From Bugulina stolonifera (Eukaryota; Bryozoa; Gymnolaemata; Cheilostomatida; Bugulidae), in the NCBI GenBank assembly GCA_935421135.1, contig OW285188.1:15043233-15107232 (forward strand): a stretch of 64,000 nucleotides of DNA, in the 5' to 3' direction. The notes beneath the pieces were generated by a model. That model was not told the origin of the DNA, searched no databases, and saw nothing but the letters and a program-made list of their open reading frames with translations. This document shows positions 1 to 15,082 of this stretch, one piece after another. Every line of letters starts with the position of its first letter. Positions within the stretch are counted from its first letter, which is position 1. The position numbers and the translations under genes were made by a program.

Positions 1-253
1 TGTGGAATTCCATCACACATACATTAATTCCTGTATAAAGCAACAAAATGAAATGCAGTATGCTTTTCATTAGACATAAGGAGCAAGATAAACATTCCAA
101 TACATGTGATGAAAATTTGAATACATTAGTCTTTGGATAGTTGGTAACAAGGCCAAGACAATGTTACAGTTTGGTGTATGAGATAGCGTTTTCAGGATGT
201 ACCTTAATCCTCATGCTCGCATGCCATAATATACTCTGTTGTCGCTATTGCAG

Positions 254-901
254 CCTATGCCTCCTACATACAGTGAAAAACCAGGGATGAACCCAAACCC
301 ACCCAACTATTCATCTTTGAACATCAGGAATGACTTATCACATGAACCAGGTATGTTTTAGGTTTCGATATACAATGTACAATGGCTGAGCCAGATTATG
401 AGTGTCGAGTGTTTTCTCAAAAAGAAAATTTTGGCATTAAATTCACTGATACAGTGTTACTTGTTTCAGTTTCTGTCTTGGTCATTGTGTTTACTAGTGT
501 CAATACATGAGTATACTGTTGAACACTTAGCCTGTAATAATGTTACGTACAACGCCTCTGAAAGTATGTTATCGAATCTTAGTGAACCACAGATGTCCAA
601 CCTACAAATTAATACGCTATAGTTACATGTACATTGTATTAAGTTACTGTTGAATCTATATTTAGCTGAGCATTGATTTCTTTGTTCAGAAGCTCCCTCT
701 GCTCCAGATGGTGACATACCTAGCCTCCCGGAGATACCTGGTGATGACTTTAATCTACCCAGTGTGCCTAGCAGTATGAACCCAGGTGCAGGTGGCCCAG
801 GTGCTCCTGGTGGACCAGGTAATACCAATCAACAAGACCCTAATGATATTGATTTTGATGACCTGGCTGCTAGGTTTGATAAACTGAAGAAGCGAAAGTG
901 A
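254..901 (+). CDS. IST1: IST1-like ESCRT-III associated protein, 3' end only
   Basis: Two exons are visible, 254-350 and 690-901, joined in phase (G|AA) with GT-AG borders; earlier exons lie left of the window. The encoded tail is Pro-rich and ends in DIDFDDLAARFDKLKKRK, matching the C-terminal MIM1 helix of IST1, which binds MIT domains of VPS4 and LIP5. An upstream stretch with LPEIPGDDFNLPSVPS resembles the MIM2-type element of the same family. IST1 regulates VPS4 and ESCRT-III in endosomal sorting and cytokinetic abscission (known for the family). The ESCRT-III-like helical core is not in the window. The TGA is at 899-901. Confidence 0.88.
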
Positions 902-1132
902 GATTTTCCTTTTCCCATGTGACAAAAATGCAATTGCTATTTTCATATAAAGATATGTAATTACTATAATCATGTCATTTTGACCAAGTTGTTGTGAACA
1001 TATTATATTATTGTAGCAATAATTGTGGTAAACGACATTATGCCAAGCTTTTTATATAAAATATTTTATTCATGGGATAATAAATCCTCCAACAATATAA
1101 ATACAGACAGTTATAACTCCACTGGTACATCC
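902..1132. promoter_or_regulatory. Convergent 3' ends with crossed poly(A) signals
   Basis: Between the stop of the IST1-like gene and the stop of the minus-strand gene there are only 231 bases. AATAAA lies on the plus strand at 1079-1084. The minus strand has AATAAA (TTTATT at 1065-1070) about 63 nt past its own stop. The two 3' UTRs therefore probably overlap antisense. Confidence 0.55.
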
Positions 1133-2882
1133 CTAACCCGCCTTCTTGAATACGTTTATTGTACTATTTTTAGATTGTTGGTTTCCTCTAATGACTAGGG
1201 GTGTGCTGCTATTTTTTGGTGTTACCTTGCTGTCTTTCTGCATTCTTCGCCGTTTAGATATTTTATTTGATACTGTCAAACTACCCGACATATTTTTAGA
1301 TGACATTCTATGATGGCTCGGTGCGACAGACCGGTTGCTCGATTTGAACTTGTTTATGGATGGGGACTTAAGTCCGGTGACGGATTGAGACTTTGCTTTG
1401 TTCATTGAGGAGATGTTAACCTTGCTGTCCAATTTACTGAATTCTGCAGATTTGATTGCACCTTCACGTATGGATGGGTTCATTGATGGTGGACTAGGTT
1501 GCCGCATTTCTTCAGAGAACTTGTCTTTGAAAATGGCGGGTGCTACGATTTTACCCGAGATCTTTTTATGATATTGAAGAGGGGCATTTTGAGATGATAT
1601 ACTATTATGGGAGGGGAAGTTGGGAGTGCTTGAACCCTGAGCAGTCGAATTCTTTGTGTAGTTTTGCAATGATATAACTGTCTTGGCATCAACTCCGCCT
1701 GTTGCTTGTTGAGATTGGGACACTGTACTCATATGGTGAATGGGGAGCTGATGTAAACCTTTATTGGTTGTCTTGACACCGTGTGCAAACTTCTTTGCCG
1801 ACACAATTGCCATCATGTTTACAATCTGTGATGGGAGTTGAGACTGTACGCGTTTCTTTTTCCGGACTACCACTAGGTTAGAGATTGTGGATAGAATTGT
1901 TGTTGGAGTCTGAATTTGTTTGGAAGTGTCAGGCTGGATGGCTGTTATTTTGCTAACCTTGCTTCCAGCTTGAGATATTCTGTCATCAAGTGGAAACTCT
2001 TTAGATAAGATAGCACTCTTCAGTCTTTGCCTTTTGATGTTGTGTGCATCATCAACAGCTTGTTTCCAACAGCAGTAACACCATGCCTGTTAATAAATTT
2101 ATAGTTAATGTCAAAGGCTTCTAGTTACTAGTACTTGTATATGCTAGCAAAGCAACTTACTAACTGAAATACTGCATCTACAATGTTCTATAATAAGTAT
2201 TCATTAGCAAGCTCATGATTATGATAGAAGTTGTCTACTCCATGCTTTTATTCTGCAATGTTTGACACAGCCTTTGTACACTCTACAGGAAAGCTAAAGG
2301 AGAAGGGAAATAGTCAAATAGAGTGAACAAATTTTGTCGAAATGCCCTTAATTCAGTTTCTCCCTTGAAGAGTCATTTTCCTAAAGTCCATTTTATTGAT
2401 TTACTGCAATTGACAATGTTTCACCTGACCAACTTAGCTATACTAGTTCAAATGAAACCCTGGTTCCATTTGTTATTGAATTTACTCATTGTATAATTCC
2501 TTGTGACGTTACAGATTACTTTCAAAAACCTATTATACCCACACTTGCTCTCTTATACTTTGAATATCGTTAATATCAAAACATCATTTCTAGATTCTCC
2601 CACCAGATTTTGTGTTGGTAAAAAATTAACTCAACTGCAACTTTATTTTGTTGATGATAATGATTGCCTATTCATCCCCTTATGACAATATCCCAGTTGA
2701 TGTTCAAAATCCCAAGCATTACAATATCATACACTAGGTATATAATACATCATATTTACCGTTAGACCAAATGAAAATAGTGCTGCTGTGATTACTATTA
2801 AAACTACGTCAGAAGAACTTCTAGTCTCAGTTATTATTGAAGGTACAACTGCTGTTTCATTCAAGCTCACATTTTCCTCCAT
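1133..2882 (-). CDS. Unrecognised single-pass membrane protein with basic Ser-rich tail
   Basis: Two exons: 2760-2882 (start ATG 2880-2882) and 1133-2086, joined in phase 0, giving 358 residues. The N-terminus is short and carries two possible N-glycosylation sequons (NVS, NET). A hydrophobic segment (DVVLIVITAALFSFGLT) at about residues 25-41 looks like a transmembrane helix. It is followed by AWCYCCWK, a Cys/Trp-rich juxtamembrane motif suggestive of palmitoylation. The remaining roughly 300 residues are low-complexity, rich in Ser, Lys, Asn and Pro, with basic clusters such as VVVRKKKR and KRRRMQK. No signal peptide precedes the helix. I do not recognise the family. The N-terminal exon is inferred from the frame and the donor at 2759; the large exon is more certain. 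Confidence 0.6.
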
Positions 2883-3340
2883 TTAAGACATCTTGCCATG
2901 AAAATAAATTAAATGGTTTTTGCATGCTTGACATATTTTCAGTACAATGTACTGGCACAATATAACTACTAGTAGTCTAGTAAATTGTTTTATTATATAA
3001 TTTTGTGTTTTATTGACATCCACACATGATTTAAATTATGTAATTAGATGAAAAAGTTGAGAAGAAAACACACAAGCAAAGCTAGATCGCCCTCTGAAAA
3101 TATAGACAGGCAGAATTTCCATCAAGATATAGAATATTAATTTGAAAATAGAGCACTACAAAAATAGGGATGTTTATATTAAACAATGGTACTACAAGTA
3201 ATTACTACCTCCTTATTTTCCTGTCATAGTACCATTGACTACAGGTTATAATTTATAGTATAGTTATAGTAATAATATCAAACGAGTCTCTGATAAACAT
3301 TCCCAATCATCTCTGTTGACTAGTATACCTTCAGGGAGAG
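2883..3340. other. Intergenic spacer between unknown membrane gene and OTUD5
   Basis: AT-rich sequence without a credible exon. It should hold the promoter of the membrane-protein gene and the 3' UTR of OTUD5, both on the minus strand. A minus-strand AATAAA (TTTATT at 2988-2993) could serve OTUD5. Confidence 0.4.
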
Positions 3341-6300
3341 CTATTTCTTCAATACTTGATTAATATACTCCTGTTGGCTTTCTGCAATAGCCCTGGCCAC
3401 AGCTTCATTCTCATCTATGTTATCATTATAACCTGCAATTAAAATATTAATTTGTTGAAGCAACTATTGCTATAGCTTTACTCAACTTGAGTGGCAAACC
3501 TATCAATTATTACACTGACAATTAATTTGATGAATAATGATGTATTAGTAAACACAGCACCATGAATTTCCCCATATTACATTTCATATAACACACTGTT
3601 TCATATAATACACTGTACCACACAACACATTGTACAATATTGTAAATACCTAACACTTGACTGCATTCTCACAGAAGATTCATTTACTAGTAGTTAAATT
3701 GGTACTAGGTTAAATTATATTATTAATATAGCTACTACAGCAGTACAACATGGTTAAGCACAGGTATTGCAGCTACTACTGTCGAGCTATCCACTACCAT
3801 CTCGATACCCGTGTGTGTCATGGGTTGCATTACACTATCATATGCAGTGGGAAAAGGCCATGAAGGTTTTTCACTGGGAATTGTATACCCTTGTAATTCC
3901 AACCACCTCCTTCCAATGATTACATCTCTATTTACATTGACCACTCAGCTGTGTATACCTACTGGCTTCTTGGCCTATGCAATACAATACTTACTATAAA
4001 CAGTGAATGGTTCCAAGTTTATAAAGGCTTCAGGTTGCTGGGAGATATCCAGTGAGCTGCTGGATGAGGGAAGATCTAAGCCACTAGCTGCATCTGATTT
4101 TTTACTCCCACTGCTACTTTCTGTAAATACATGTAAGTGACAGCTTTGTTAGATATGCATAATTATTTGTTCTTGATACCACCAGGGAGATAATAATCCA
4201 CCCCATTGAGCTCACAAAAGAGGTTCCCTGTACAGAATAACATAGAAAGAGAGACTGTCATCATACATCTATAAGACTTGTACATGTAGATCCAACAGCT
4301 ATATGTATTGCTACTTTATGGAATGAATCTCCAAGACTATCCATGGCAATAACATAACTGTGGAGTAGTAGGAGTTGTTGCCTTAATGTAAAACAATAGA
4401 AACAGCGTACCAAGGCTCTTTAAACCCTATTAAACAGCAACTTCTTTTTGTCCCCATTGAACATGAATACATTGCTATATCGAAGGCAGAATAAATCCAA
4501 ACCAGCTACACATCTCAGTAGGAGTGGTATGTTGTCTCACTTACTATTATTAGTAGATTTTTCTTTCTCAGCCTTGGAAGAGTTAGACTTGGGTGAGTGA
4601 CTGGTAGCGTGTGAAGGAGAGCCAGAGGGAGATAACTTCTCCATCCAGTTAACTGGTTCTTCAGATCCCCAACTACACGAAGGTCCAGTTACTGTACAGG
4701 CCTAAAGTACACATTACAATAGATCATCATATATTTTCACCTATTGACATGGAAAGGCAGATAACACCATGACACCGACATGCTATACGACATGCTATAC
4801 GTATTCCCAACCACCTTGTCTAGAAATATTCAGTCCATCAGAAATATGAGCCATGAATTGGGTGCAGCACTTGTGTTCTAGACTGAGATTTATGTCTGTG
4901 ATTGGGTACCCAAACAATAAAGAAAGAAGACAACTTCTTCAACTTTGACAAGAACAAATCTCTGTTATTAACTCTTCAAAGACACTCCAAGTAATGTAGA
5001 CTAGACCATTGTATACACACCAGGTATATCCTGAGTTAACTGATGGATCACTTTCCACTGCATAACATAACATGGGAATACTCTGTACACACACACTCTA
5101 ACCACACACATAGGCAGGATATGGGTTACCAACCGGTGCAGCTCGTTTCTGTTTCTGGTGGTCGTGTATCCACTGTAAATATGATTCTCTGGCGACCTGT
5201 TCATTTATAGCCTCGTCTGTAATCTCCCAGTCTGTCTCCCGCAGTTTATCATCCAACATGGCCTACAATGAGACCAATAAGCTAATAGTAATGCTTGGCA
5301 ACCAGCATTACTACATAGTATAAGCGACAGCACAATGGTGGAGTACAAGATAGAAGATAATTAATGGTCATTTGTCCATTATACTTGTCAATTACTTAGA
5401 TAGTTCAACCTACACAATATTTATTAAGTGATTATTACATGTATATATTATATACAATGTGTATGCAACACATGAGTGAATGTTACATAACCAGTCTATA
5501 TCAGATACATGTATGTACATGGATAATTATAGTATCATGGCACTGGGTAAGTCAATGTTAGGCTGATCCCGCCATGCATTGCTAGTTATGTAGTAATTAG
5601 CGTGTCAATGATGCTATGTCAAGGAAACCGAACGTTAGACCAATTTATTTCTGCTGGAACCTTTTTAGCCATATCTATTCAATTCCACCGACTCAAGAAA
5701 GAGGTCAATGCGCCAGACCAAAAAACCAGCAATACCAGTAAAACACTAACTGTTCTACTGAGTAACAGTGGAATAACTGCTGTTTTACCAAGACCCATTT
5801 CACAACTTTAGCAATGGTATTATATGGACGCGGGTACTGGTAATAACTGGTACTGTTAATACAGCTACTATCACAGCTGCTATTACCACTACTATTACTG
5901 TCAACAGATTAACATGCAATCATAGTAGTATAATAGGTGTACATGTACATTGTAGTGCATATATACAATGTACATGTATATTGTATCCTAGTTGTTCCCT
6001 GGCAACTACTTGAGAGAGTTGTATGAATACACATTAACTACTAACAAGTGAGTTAAAGTAAACAACTGTATAATACCATGTGAAATATGGATAACAAAGA
6101 GCCAGACTCACCTGTTCTATCTGGTAATTCTCTGATGATGTTTGTACCTCAGCAACAAGGTTCTTCTCCACCATCTAAATATCAACAGATTATGTGAAAT
6201 GACCAACTATCACTACATCATGTGACCTGTGTACTGAATTAGTACTTGACATGTGTATCATCTCTCTTCCTTTCCACTCCCAAACAGCACTGGTGAACAC

Positions 6301-9300
6301 ACATTTTTAAATTCAGTGGTGATGTATTATACATATTATACGATAGTGCCACAAGGAAGCACCAATAGAATAGGGGAATGGAGAAGCTATTAGCTAACAA
6401 AGGTGTACATACCCTGGGTTTGTAGTCTGATAAACCTAGCCCCACTCCGACTGTAGGTTTCTCTGGGTCTACCAACGAGTTGTAATGAGTATTCCTGTGA
6501 TAGCTAATGCGAATAGGACATACAGATCCTGGGCTATATGTACCATGAAATATATTTATTGGCTCTGTAAAAATAAAAGTGAATAGTTGATTATTTTGGG
6601 AATATTTATGCAGACAATTCAATTTTTACATAAAACATTAGGAATAATAGAATATAATAGGAACGTCCACAATATTGTTATTGGTACTTGCTGACATCAC
6701 AAGGCCACGCTGTAGGCCTAGTACAGGCGTGCCCAACCAGTGGCCCCAGGGCTACATGTGGCCCCCTACTAGATTTTATGTGGCCCCCAGGCTGATCTTA
6801 GCTTTTAATTTTTTTAGCAACGTTTTCACCAATTATAACAAATGATCGCTACCAGGTTTCAACAGGATTATCATATTTTGACATGCATAGTACCCCCAAT
6901 GTATGCATTTTTCATTTTATGCATGTATGCAAATATATCCCATCCTACATGAGTAAGGGGCATTTTATATTTTTTGTAATCAAAAGCTGCAAGGGAAGAG
7001 CCAACATGTTGCTGCTTTTTGGCAACACATTACTGCATTCAGGGCTAAACTCCAGATTTGGTCCAATCATCTGAGAGGGCAGATACAGAGGTGTATACAA
7101 CCATCATATCTGATCTGGTGGCAGAGTTTCAGAGTGTCCTCAATTTGATGAGTCAAAGTTACAGATCAAATTGTTTTCAGATCCTTTCTCTGTAACCCCT
7201 AATAGGCCTAATGCACCACTAGAGCTGCAAATAGAACTTGAGCTGCAATGTAATGACAAATCAAGAAACCATGACGTCATCCGAGTTCTACCATGATTTC
7301 TTTCTGAAGGAAACATATTCACTGATCTATAAACATGCTTTATTCATGGCAAGCGTATTCGGATCAACGTACCTCTGCGAACAATTCTTCAGCCGGATGA
7401 AGCATACAAAAATCAAATACCGAACTACTATGACTGATGAGCATCTTACAAAGCTAACATTAATAGAATAACTAAGGAAAAGCAATGCCAAGTATGAAAT
7501 TGACTCTGATATAGATGTTGGTTGCACAATAACGACGTTGGACAGTACTGTAACTGTTGTGCCGTAGACCTGAACATATAAGTATCAATCCAGGAATTTG
7601 CCATTGTTTGTTTCTCATTTTAGTTGAAATAAATGCACATTTACAAACACAAGTCAGGACATTAAATTACTGCAGTCATCTACTGCAGCCAAAAACTTTA
7701 ACTGGCCCCGGGTAAAACCAAAAATTTGAGCCTGGCCCTCACGCTGAAAAGGTTGGGCACCCCTGGCCTAGTAGAAGACAGTGTCAGGCATCTCTCTCAG
7801 AGTGAACTATCAACTGTATATCTATTGAGTTTAGTAGTAGAGTACTCACTCAGATCGTATTGGTAGACTTCTATAGGCCTGTTGAACATCTCTGACAATG
7901 CTTGAACTTCAATATGATTGCCATGACAGCCTAACTGCCGCTTTCTTTGTAAGTATGTATTAAAATCTTCAGTTACGTATTGGGAAAAGTGGTCGCTGTT
8001 CTTTGCCTATCGATAATATGTTTTAATTAGTTTCATACCCCCAGCTGCTCCTATTCCTTACTGGTAATGGAAGGATAATAGATCAGAGAAATGTTCATAC
8101 TTATACTAAAACATGAAGGTCAACATTTTTGCTGGTATGACGGTTCATTGTTGAAATATCAAAATGACAAAACATCTTTGTGAACGAAAATCCATAGGGA
8201 GCTACAGCTAGGCCTACTTATAGCATGCCAATATTAACACTCACCATATAATCAATGCATTGCCTCCTAACCAAATCATGCATGCCTTGATCACCATATA
8301 CCTGGTCAGCTAAAACACATTGGAAACACGTGGTAATACTCAAATACACAGTCCCAAATAGGTTGGCCTATGTAATAAATATGCACAAAACTCCCATTAA
8401 AATGGTAGGCTATGCTAAAGTAACAGTACTCATCGATTTGCAACCTACCAATAGCACGGAATAAACAAGAGCCATCCATTTCCATTTGGCGTATATCAAG
8501 TCCCAAGTCCTTTTTTATGGCTAATTCAAATGACTTTTCCAGCTGTAAGAAACAACGTCAAGTAGTCAGATGGTATTTTGGGTACTTTGTTTTCCTATTT
8601 TTTCTACATGCTTATAAAGTGTATGCCATTATGAAAGATCAAGCTGTTTTAAATAATCACATTCAACATTGTTTGCTCTACCAGATGGACTAGAATGTAT
8701 GGGGCATTACAACTGAAAGGCTTATGGCTAATGCATACGCAGATGGTAACTGGCTCTAAATAGAACTTAACAAAAAAGCTACCCTATTGCACGTATATGG
8801 TATAGTATTTCAGTTAGTAGTTGATGGGCAATAACACTTCACCTCCTCTGTGTAGCCATCTTGAACCGTCGGAACATGCTCATCTTCACTATTACAGCCA
8901 TTAGGTGAGGCCGCCGCCGCATATTCATCGCCACTGTTCACATCACTCTCAGGACTTTTCGATCTACACCCTGCACCAGCTTTCTGTTGAGCCCCACCTA
9001 ATATTTTGGGCGAATGCTGAGGCAATGTCGAAACTGTAGCTGTAGGAATTAATAACTGTCTAGATTGCTGAAGAAGAGAACATCCCCCTTTTGGTACAAA
9101 TTTCTCATAACCAGAGCTGTTTCTAGAAGAAACTGTTTTGCAGGATTTAGAGTGAGATAATGAGTGGTGATTGTCAAGAGAATGGTTCTTTGAATAGTCA
9201 AATTGGGATGGTCCACTGTGATTGCGCTTGGACTTGGTTTTAGAACGCTTGCTTTTCTTATGCGGGGGAATATATTCATCTGAACTTCTCCATGACTTAG

Positions 9301-9643
9301 TGTCCACAGCAAGAGCCATTTGAGCTCTAGTTGTCGAGTGAGTATGACCACTGTCAGTTCTATGACAGAACATTTTTGGGTTAGTATTGGTTGCCTTTGG
9401 ACTATGGCGTTGGCCATGGGCACCGAGTATAGAGTGATTTTTGCTTTGACCTAATGACAATAGAGGTGCTTCTCCTTGTAACTGATTTGATGATGAAGAA
9501 TGGCCATGGGAATGGCTAGTTATAGTTTGTACTTCTAAGGGACCAGTTGCTTTGGAGCTCTGCTGACCCAATTGCTGTGAAGATTCGGTATCCCTTTGCT
9601 CAAGTCTCCGTTTATTGCGCTCACGTTGCGGTAAAATAGTCAT
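3341..9643 (-). CDS. OTUD5: OTUD5 (DUBA) deubiquitinase, complete, 10 exons
   Basis: Exons in transcript order: 8843-9643, 8449-8542, 8245-8309, 7850-8006, 6413-6564, 6112-6174, 5134-5262, 4545-4701, 3995-4120, 3341-3432; all phases agree and encode 611 residues. The start was chosen because it gives MTILP, as in vertebrate OTUD5, rather than the upstream Met at 9679. The N-terminal third is Ser/Lys-rich and low-complexity, ending in an acidic NSEDE segment. The OTU domain follows: DGSCLF holds catalytic Asp290/Cys293, and YHRNTHYN holds catalytic His399. Next come the conserved VGVGLGL and [15 protein letters not shown] segments. The C-terminal [12 protein letters not shown] is a ubiquitin-interacting motif. 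OTUD5 removes ubiquitin chains in innate signalling and development in other animals. The donor of the exon ending at 5134 is an unusual GTTGGT. A hAT remnant occupies intron 4. Confidence 0.93.
6716..7773 (+). mobile_element. Degenerate hAT transposon with 8-bp target site duplication
   Basis: The element spans 6724-7765 inside OTUD5 intron 4. It is flanked by a perfect 8-bp duplication, GCCTAGTA (6716-6723 and 7766-7773). Its terminal inverted repeats are CAGGCGTGCCCAACC and CAGGGGTGCCCAACC. Around 7350-7470 it encodes [15 protein letters not shown] and TDEHLTKL, the C-terminal dimerisation domain of hAT transposases. A frame-shifted piece upstream ([11 protein letters not shown], about 7225-7260) fits the segment that precedes that domain in the family. 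Most of the transposase is deleted and stops interrupt the rest, so it is inactive. Confidence 0.9.
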
Positions 9644-11205
9644 TTTCAATCGTAAATGCTCCAATTCACATCTACACAAGTTTTAAGATCAAATTCAAAG
9701 AAAAAAAGCTAACCAGAATTATATAAACAAGAGCAGGACTGCTAGTTCAATGTCTGACAAACTGAAGTATAAAACTTTCTGCCGGTTACACCTTTTTTAC
9801 TAAATATAACTTTTTATCAGCTTTTCCCTACATAATATAATTTAAAATTAGATTCTAAAATTTTTACCACACCTTTTTTACATTATATAAATAAAATAAA
9901 ATAATAATGGAGGAATGCTGGTGGTGAATTATATTCGGATGCAGATAATATGTAAACAGGATAGTACATAGGATTGTCTTCCCCTAACTAAAAGAGAAGA
10001 TAACTCTATGGGATAGTATGTTGAACTAGCGGAGTTGTCTTCTGCACTATAGTAAGAAATCCTCTAATTAGACTTGCAGTAACTACGTTGTATGTCTACC
10101 AAAGAAAGTTATGACCATAGGGTTATCTTGGGGTGTTACCTCTATGGTTATGACACACTTTGATTATTATTGAATGCATAGGCTAGCCCTAGGTGTTCAT
10201 TTAAAATGCAGAGCAGGATAGTTTTTCCTGTGGTGGAGGTTTGACCGGTTAACCAGTAACATAATATAGAGAAGACAACTTCTTTACTTCAATGTTGGCA
10301 AAGGACTAAGGCTATCTTACATTTCTCCCTTTTTACAACCAGTGGTTCATGTCTGCCTGGTTTCTAATTCTGATTCGTAGCAGTGAAACACTCTTCAACC
10401 AATTTACATGTTAGTGACCAAGTTACCATGTAAACATCTAAGTTGAATGTCGATGGTAAACCAATATCAATATGATCAAGTGTATTACTGCAGATTTATA
10501 GCAAATCTAAAGTGTATAATGTATATGCACTAGAAAGGAAGTTTATATCAGTGATGGAAACAGACACTGCTATCAGACCTTAGGCTGCATTCTCAACATT
10601 GAAATAACATTACTACTTACAACGTATGAGAAGCTAGTGAGTCTATAAATTACTTGGTGTGAAACCACTACAATGTTCTAAGTTTTGGCATCTCTGTGCT
10701 TTGCAAACAGGACATAAAACAGACAAGTCTATATTCACCATTATAGGTTGTAAGAATAAGTTATTAGCTAATGTGACAATTATTTCGGTAAATAAATGTA
10801 GAAAAATTCTTATTCCATGGGACCTCCACAGTTGATTCTTTTATTAGTCTATGTCTATGCTCGTATAATACAGAGCAAAAGATACAATATTATGAATATA
10901 CAATGTCTATGCTAACAAAGATGAAAATACAAGTGTAACATAATTCAATGCAATTCGTGTAATAGTCAAGAAAGAACAGAAAGAAATTTAATCACTGATG
11001 AATTCATAAACACACTAAATTTACCATTGCCACGTAGCAAGCAGTAGCTGCTAACATCAGACAGTATCCAATATAAAATACACATAATATAGCCTCAGAA
11101 CTAAATTACTCAAATATGAACACAGTATAAAATATTCTTTCAATGAAAATAAACAATTTGTCAACTGTATAAATCCTTATTACCAGTGCCAACTACTGGA
11201 CCTTT
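9644..11205. other. Spacer between OTUD5 and PDCD6
   Basis: No credible exon seen. This AT-rich stretch should contain the OTUD5 promoter/5' UTR and the PDCD6 3' UTR. It contains three short copies of the AGTTGTCTTCT-type motif or its complement (near 9965, 10033 and 10269). Confidence 0.45.
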
Positions 11206-13076
<1,871 letters not shown>

Positions 13077-13964
13077 CCTAAAAGATAAAAGTTTTAAAAT
13101 TACTGTCAATCAGGAGTTGACAAAACATAATTGAATGCTACTCACTAATATAAATTGCAACTGCTTAAATGGAAATTACCAGGTGCACTACTGGACAATT
13201 GAAGGACTATCAGATATAAGTACAGCAATTGGAATGTCGGCATATCAATACGTCACGTCACATTGATTTTGCCATACCCCTTAGTACCTTTGTAATCCTC
13301 CAGATCAATTGAAACCGTGAACAATAAATAATTTAATAAGAATGACACATCTCAACCTTTAATTTCAATTTCATTATTTACCTTCATGTTTTGTAAATAT
13401 CATAAATTATTATTATTATAATTTAGTAGTGAGATTGGCCGAACTATGATATTTAAGCCGATCTCACCACCAAATTGAAATAATTTTTAGTATTATTCGC
13501 AAAAACACACAGATACAAGATTCAACCCCTGCGGATATAATACAATGCATATGTAAAAACCCAAACAACAATAATATAACCTAATGGTTATAGTAGAAAG
13601 ATACTAATACTTGAACTGCATAGGCCTACCACAGTTGTGAAAAGGAAGAATAAGAATGATTGCAATAAATACTTGTCATTACGACTTATGACATTACTTA
13701 TGACTAACAACTTTAACATCTAATCTTTTAATTATATAAAATAGTATAATATTATACATGTATATTATAATAATTATAATAATTAGATTTATATTAAAAT
13801 AATATAATTAACATAATTATTTTCATTTTTACTATACAAATTTAAATTACATTATGATTATAATTATTACTAAATTATTATAATTTATAATTATTATTAT
13901 ATTAATATTATTAATTATTTTATTTTACCATATTATTATTAATTATTATTATTATTATACACTA
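13077..13964. other. AT-rich sequence upstream of PDCD6
   Basis: Very AT-rich (13730-13970 is almost only A/T). No exon recognised. It is probably intron or promoter of PDCD6. Confidence 0.4.
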
Positions 13965-14233
13965 GCCTATAGGGAGCTGCCGTGGCCTAGTGGTAAGGGC
14001 TCTGGACTTTCATATGGGAGTCCCAGGTTCGATTCCCATAAGGGTCATTGGTGGTGTTAGAAAGGGCATCCAACCTTTTATGTTCCTGTGCTACTTCAGT
14101 AGCTTCACCATTGGTGAAGTGCCTTCTCCACCCCAAAAATTAGAAAAAATGCAGATCTCTTTAGATCTTTGCTTTCTTACCTGGGATTAATAGCGGGAAG
14201 TAAAATCGGCAAGTTTTTTATTATTATACACTA
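13949..14233 (+). mobile_element. tRNA-derived SINE, copy 1
   Basis: Body at about 13965-14217. The head carries a pol III A box (TGGCCTAGTGG) and B box (GGTTCGATTCC) in a tRNA-like fold region, then a non-tRNA body ending in GGGAAGTAAAAT and an oligo-T tail. A 16-bp direct repeat TTATTATTATACACTA flanks it (13949-13964, 14218-14233), although the local sequence is AT microsatellite. A second copy in opposite orientation lies at 50031-50285, roughly 90% identical by eye. The head resembles tRNA-Gln somewhat; parentage is uncertain. Confidence 0.9.
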
Positions 14234-14671
14234 TGACTATGACAAAATTTAAAATTTAAATTACTAACTATCACTCTATTAATTAATTACTATTTTAATT
14301 TTTATTTTTATTTAATAATAATCATGTCACAATCTGAGATAAATCTAATCAATAAACTTCCTGAATCCTGAGATAATTTAACTTCATATGTGTACTGAAT
14401 GTGTTCAGTATTACTAAACGGGAAGTACTGTGTCTGTACTGTACCTTGAAGAAGAGAGCGAGGTAAAAGCAAATTGTTCTTAAAATTCAGTCTAAAAAAT
14501 CCAATAGACCAACAATATATACTTAGACTACCATACTACAGGTAAACAGATAAGTGCCCTTGCATCATACCAATAGGATACTACTTCCGTGATAACAACA
14601 TTGTATGTAGCGCCATATTCCTCGACTATTACTGTAGAGTTTTCGGTAATGGACTACACGATAATTTTGCA

Positions 14672-14840
14672 ATGAGAGAACAACTCCGGGCAGCTAGTTT
14701 TGGAGGTATGCAGCACTAACAATGACAATCTGTTGCTTTCATTACTTACTACAATTACATTGACTTCTATCTACATTGTAGGTAGTGGCTAATGCAACAC
14801 AAGTACACGATTTAGTAGATCAGTGCATTACAACTAGTAG
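14672..14840 (+). CDS. Possible 5' exons of an unidentified gene
   Basis: An ATG at 14672 opens an exon to 14705 (MREQLRAASFG, donor GTATGC). A possible second exon at 14786-14840 continues in phase (VANATQVHDLVDQ...). Weak further candidates lie near 16475 and 16679 (VYMAIRMKTGEMGELL). I cannot name a family and the downstream exons are not convincing. Position fits a divergent partner of PDCD6. Confidence 0.25.
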
Positions 14841-15082
14841 GTAAACATATTAAACCCAATGACAATATTATGTAAACTACATGTAGGTGTATTGTGATGA
14901 TTTCGGACAATCATTTCAGATACATGTTCCATTCCATGTGTTTATACATATCGTATAATTATTTAGTATAAATAGCAACATTTTTACAACTAATTACAGT
15001 TGAATTTATGTGTGAGGCCGAGGCTGCGCCATTGTATAATTTTATAAATATGCATTGTTTTATACCTACATGTACGTCGCAA

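Noticed and set aside
2155..2177. A 17-nt microexon between the two exons of the membrane-protein gene
   Set aside because: It breaks phase with the exon ending at 2760; direct joining of 2760-2882 to 1133-2086 is in phase. A 3-nt exon (TTA) would also fit but is not needed.
9049..9423. 124-codon minus-strand open frame
   Set aside because: Shadow frame inside the first coding exon of OTUD5.
13980..14045. A functional tRNA gene
   Set aside because: The A and B boxes belong to a SINE with a conserved non-tRNA body and target duplications; the acceptor stem does not pair convincingly.
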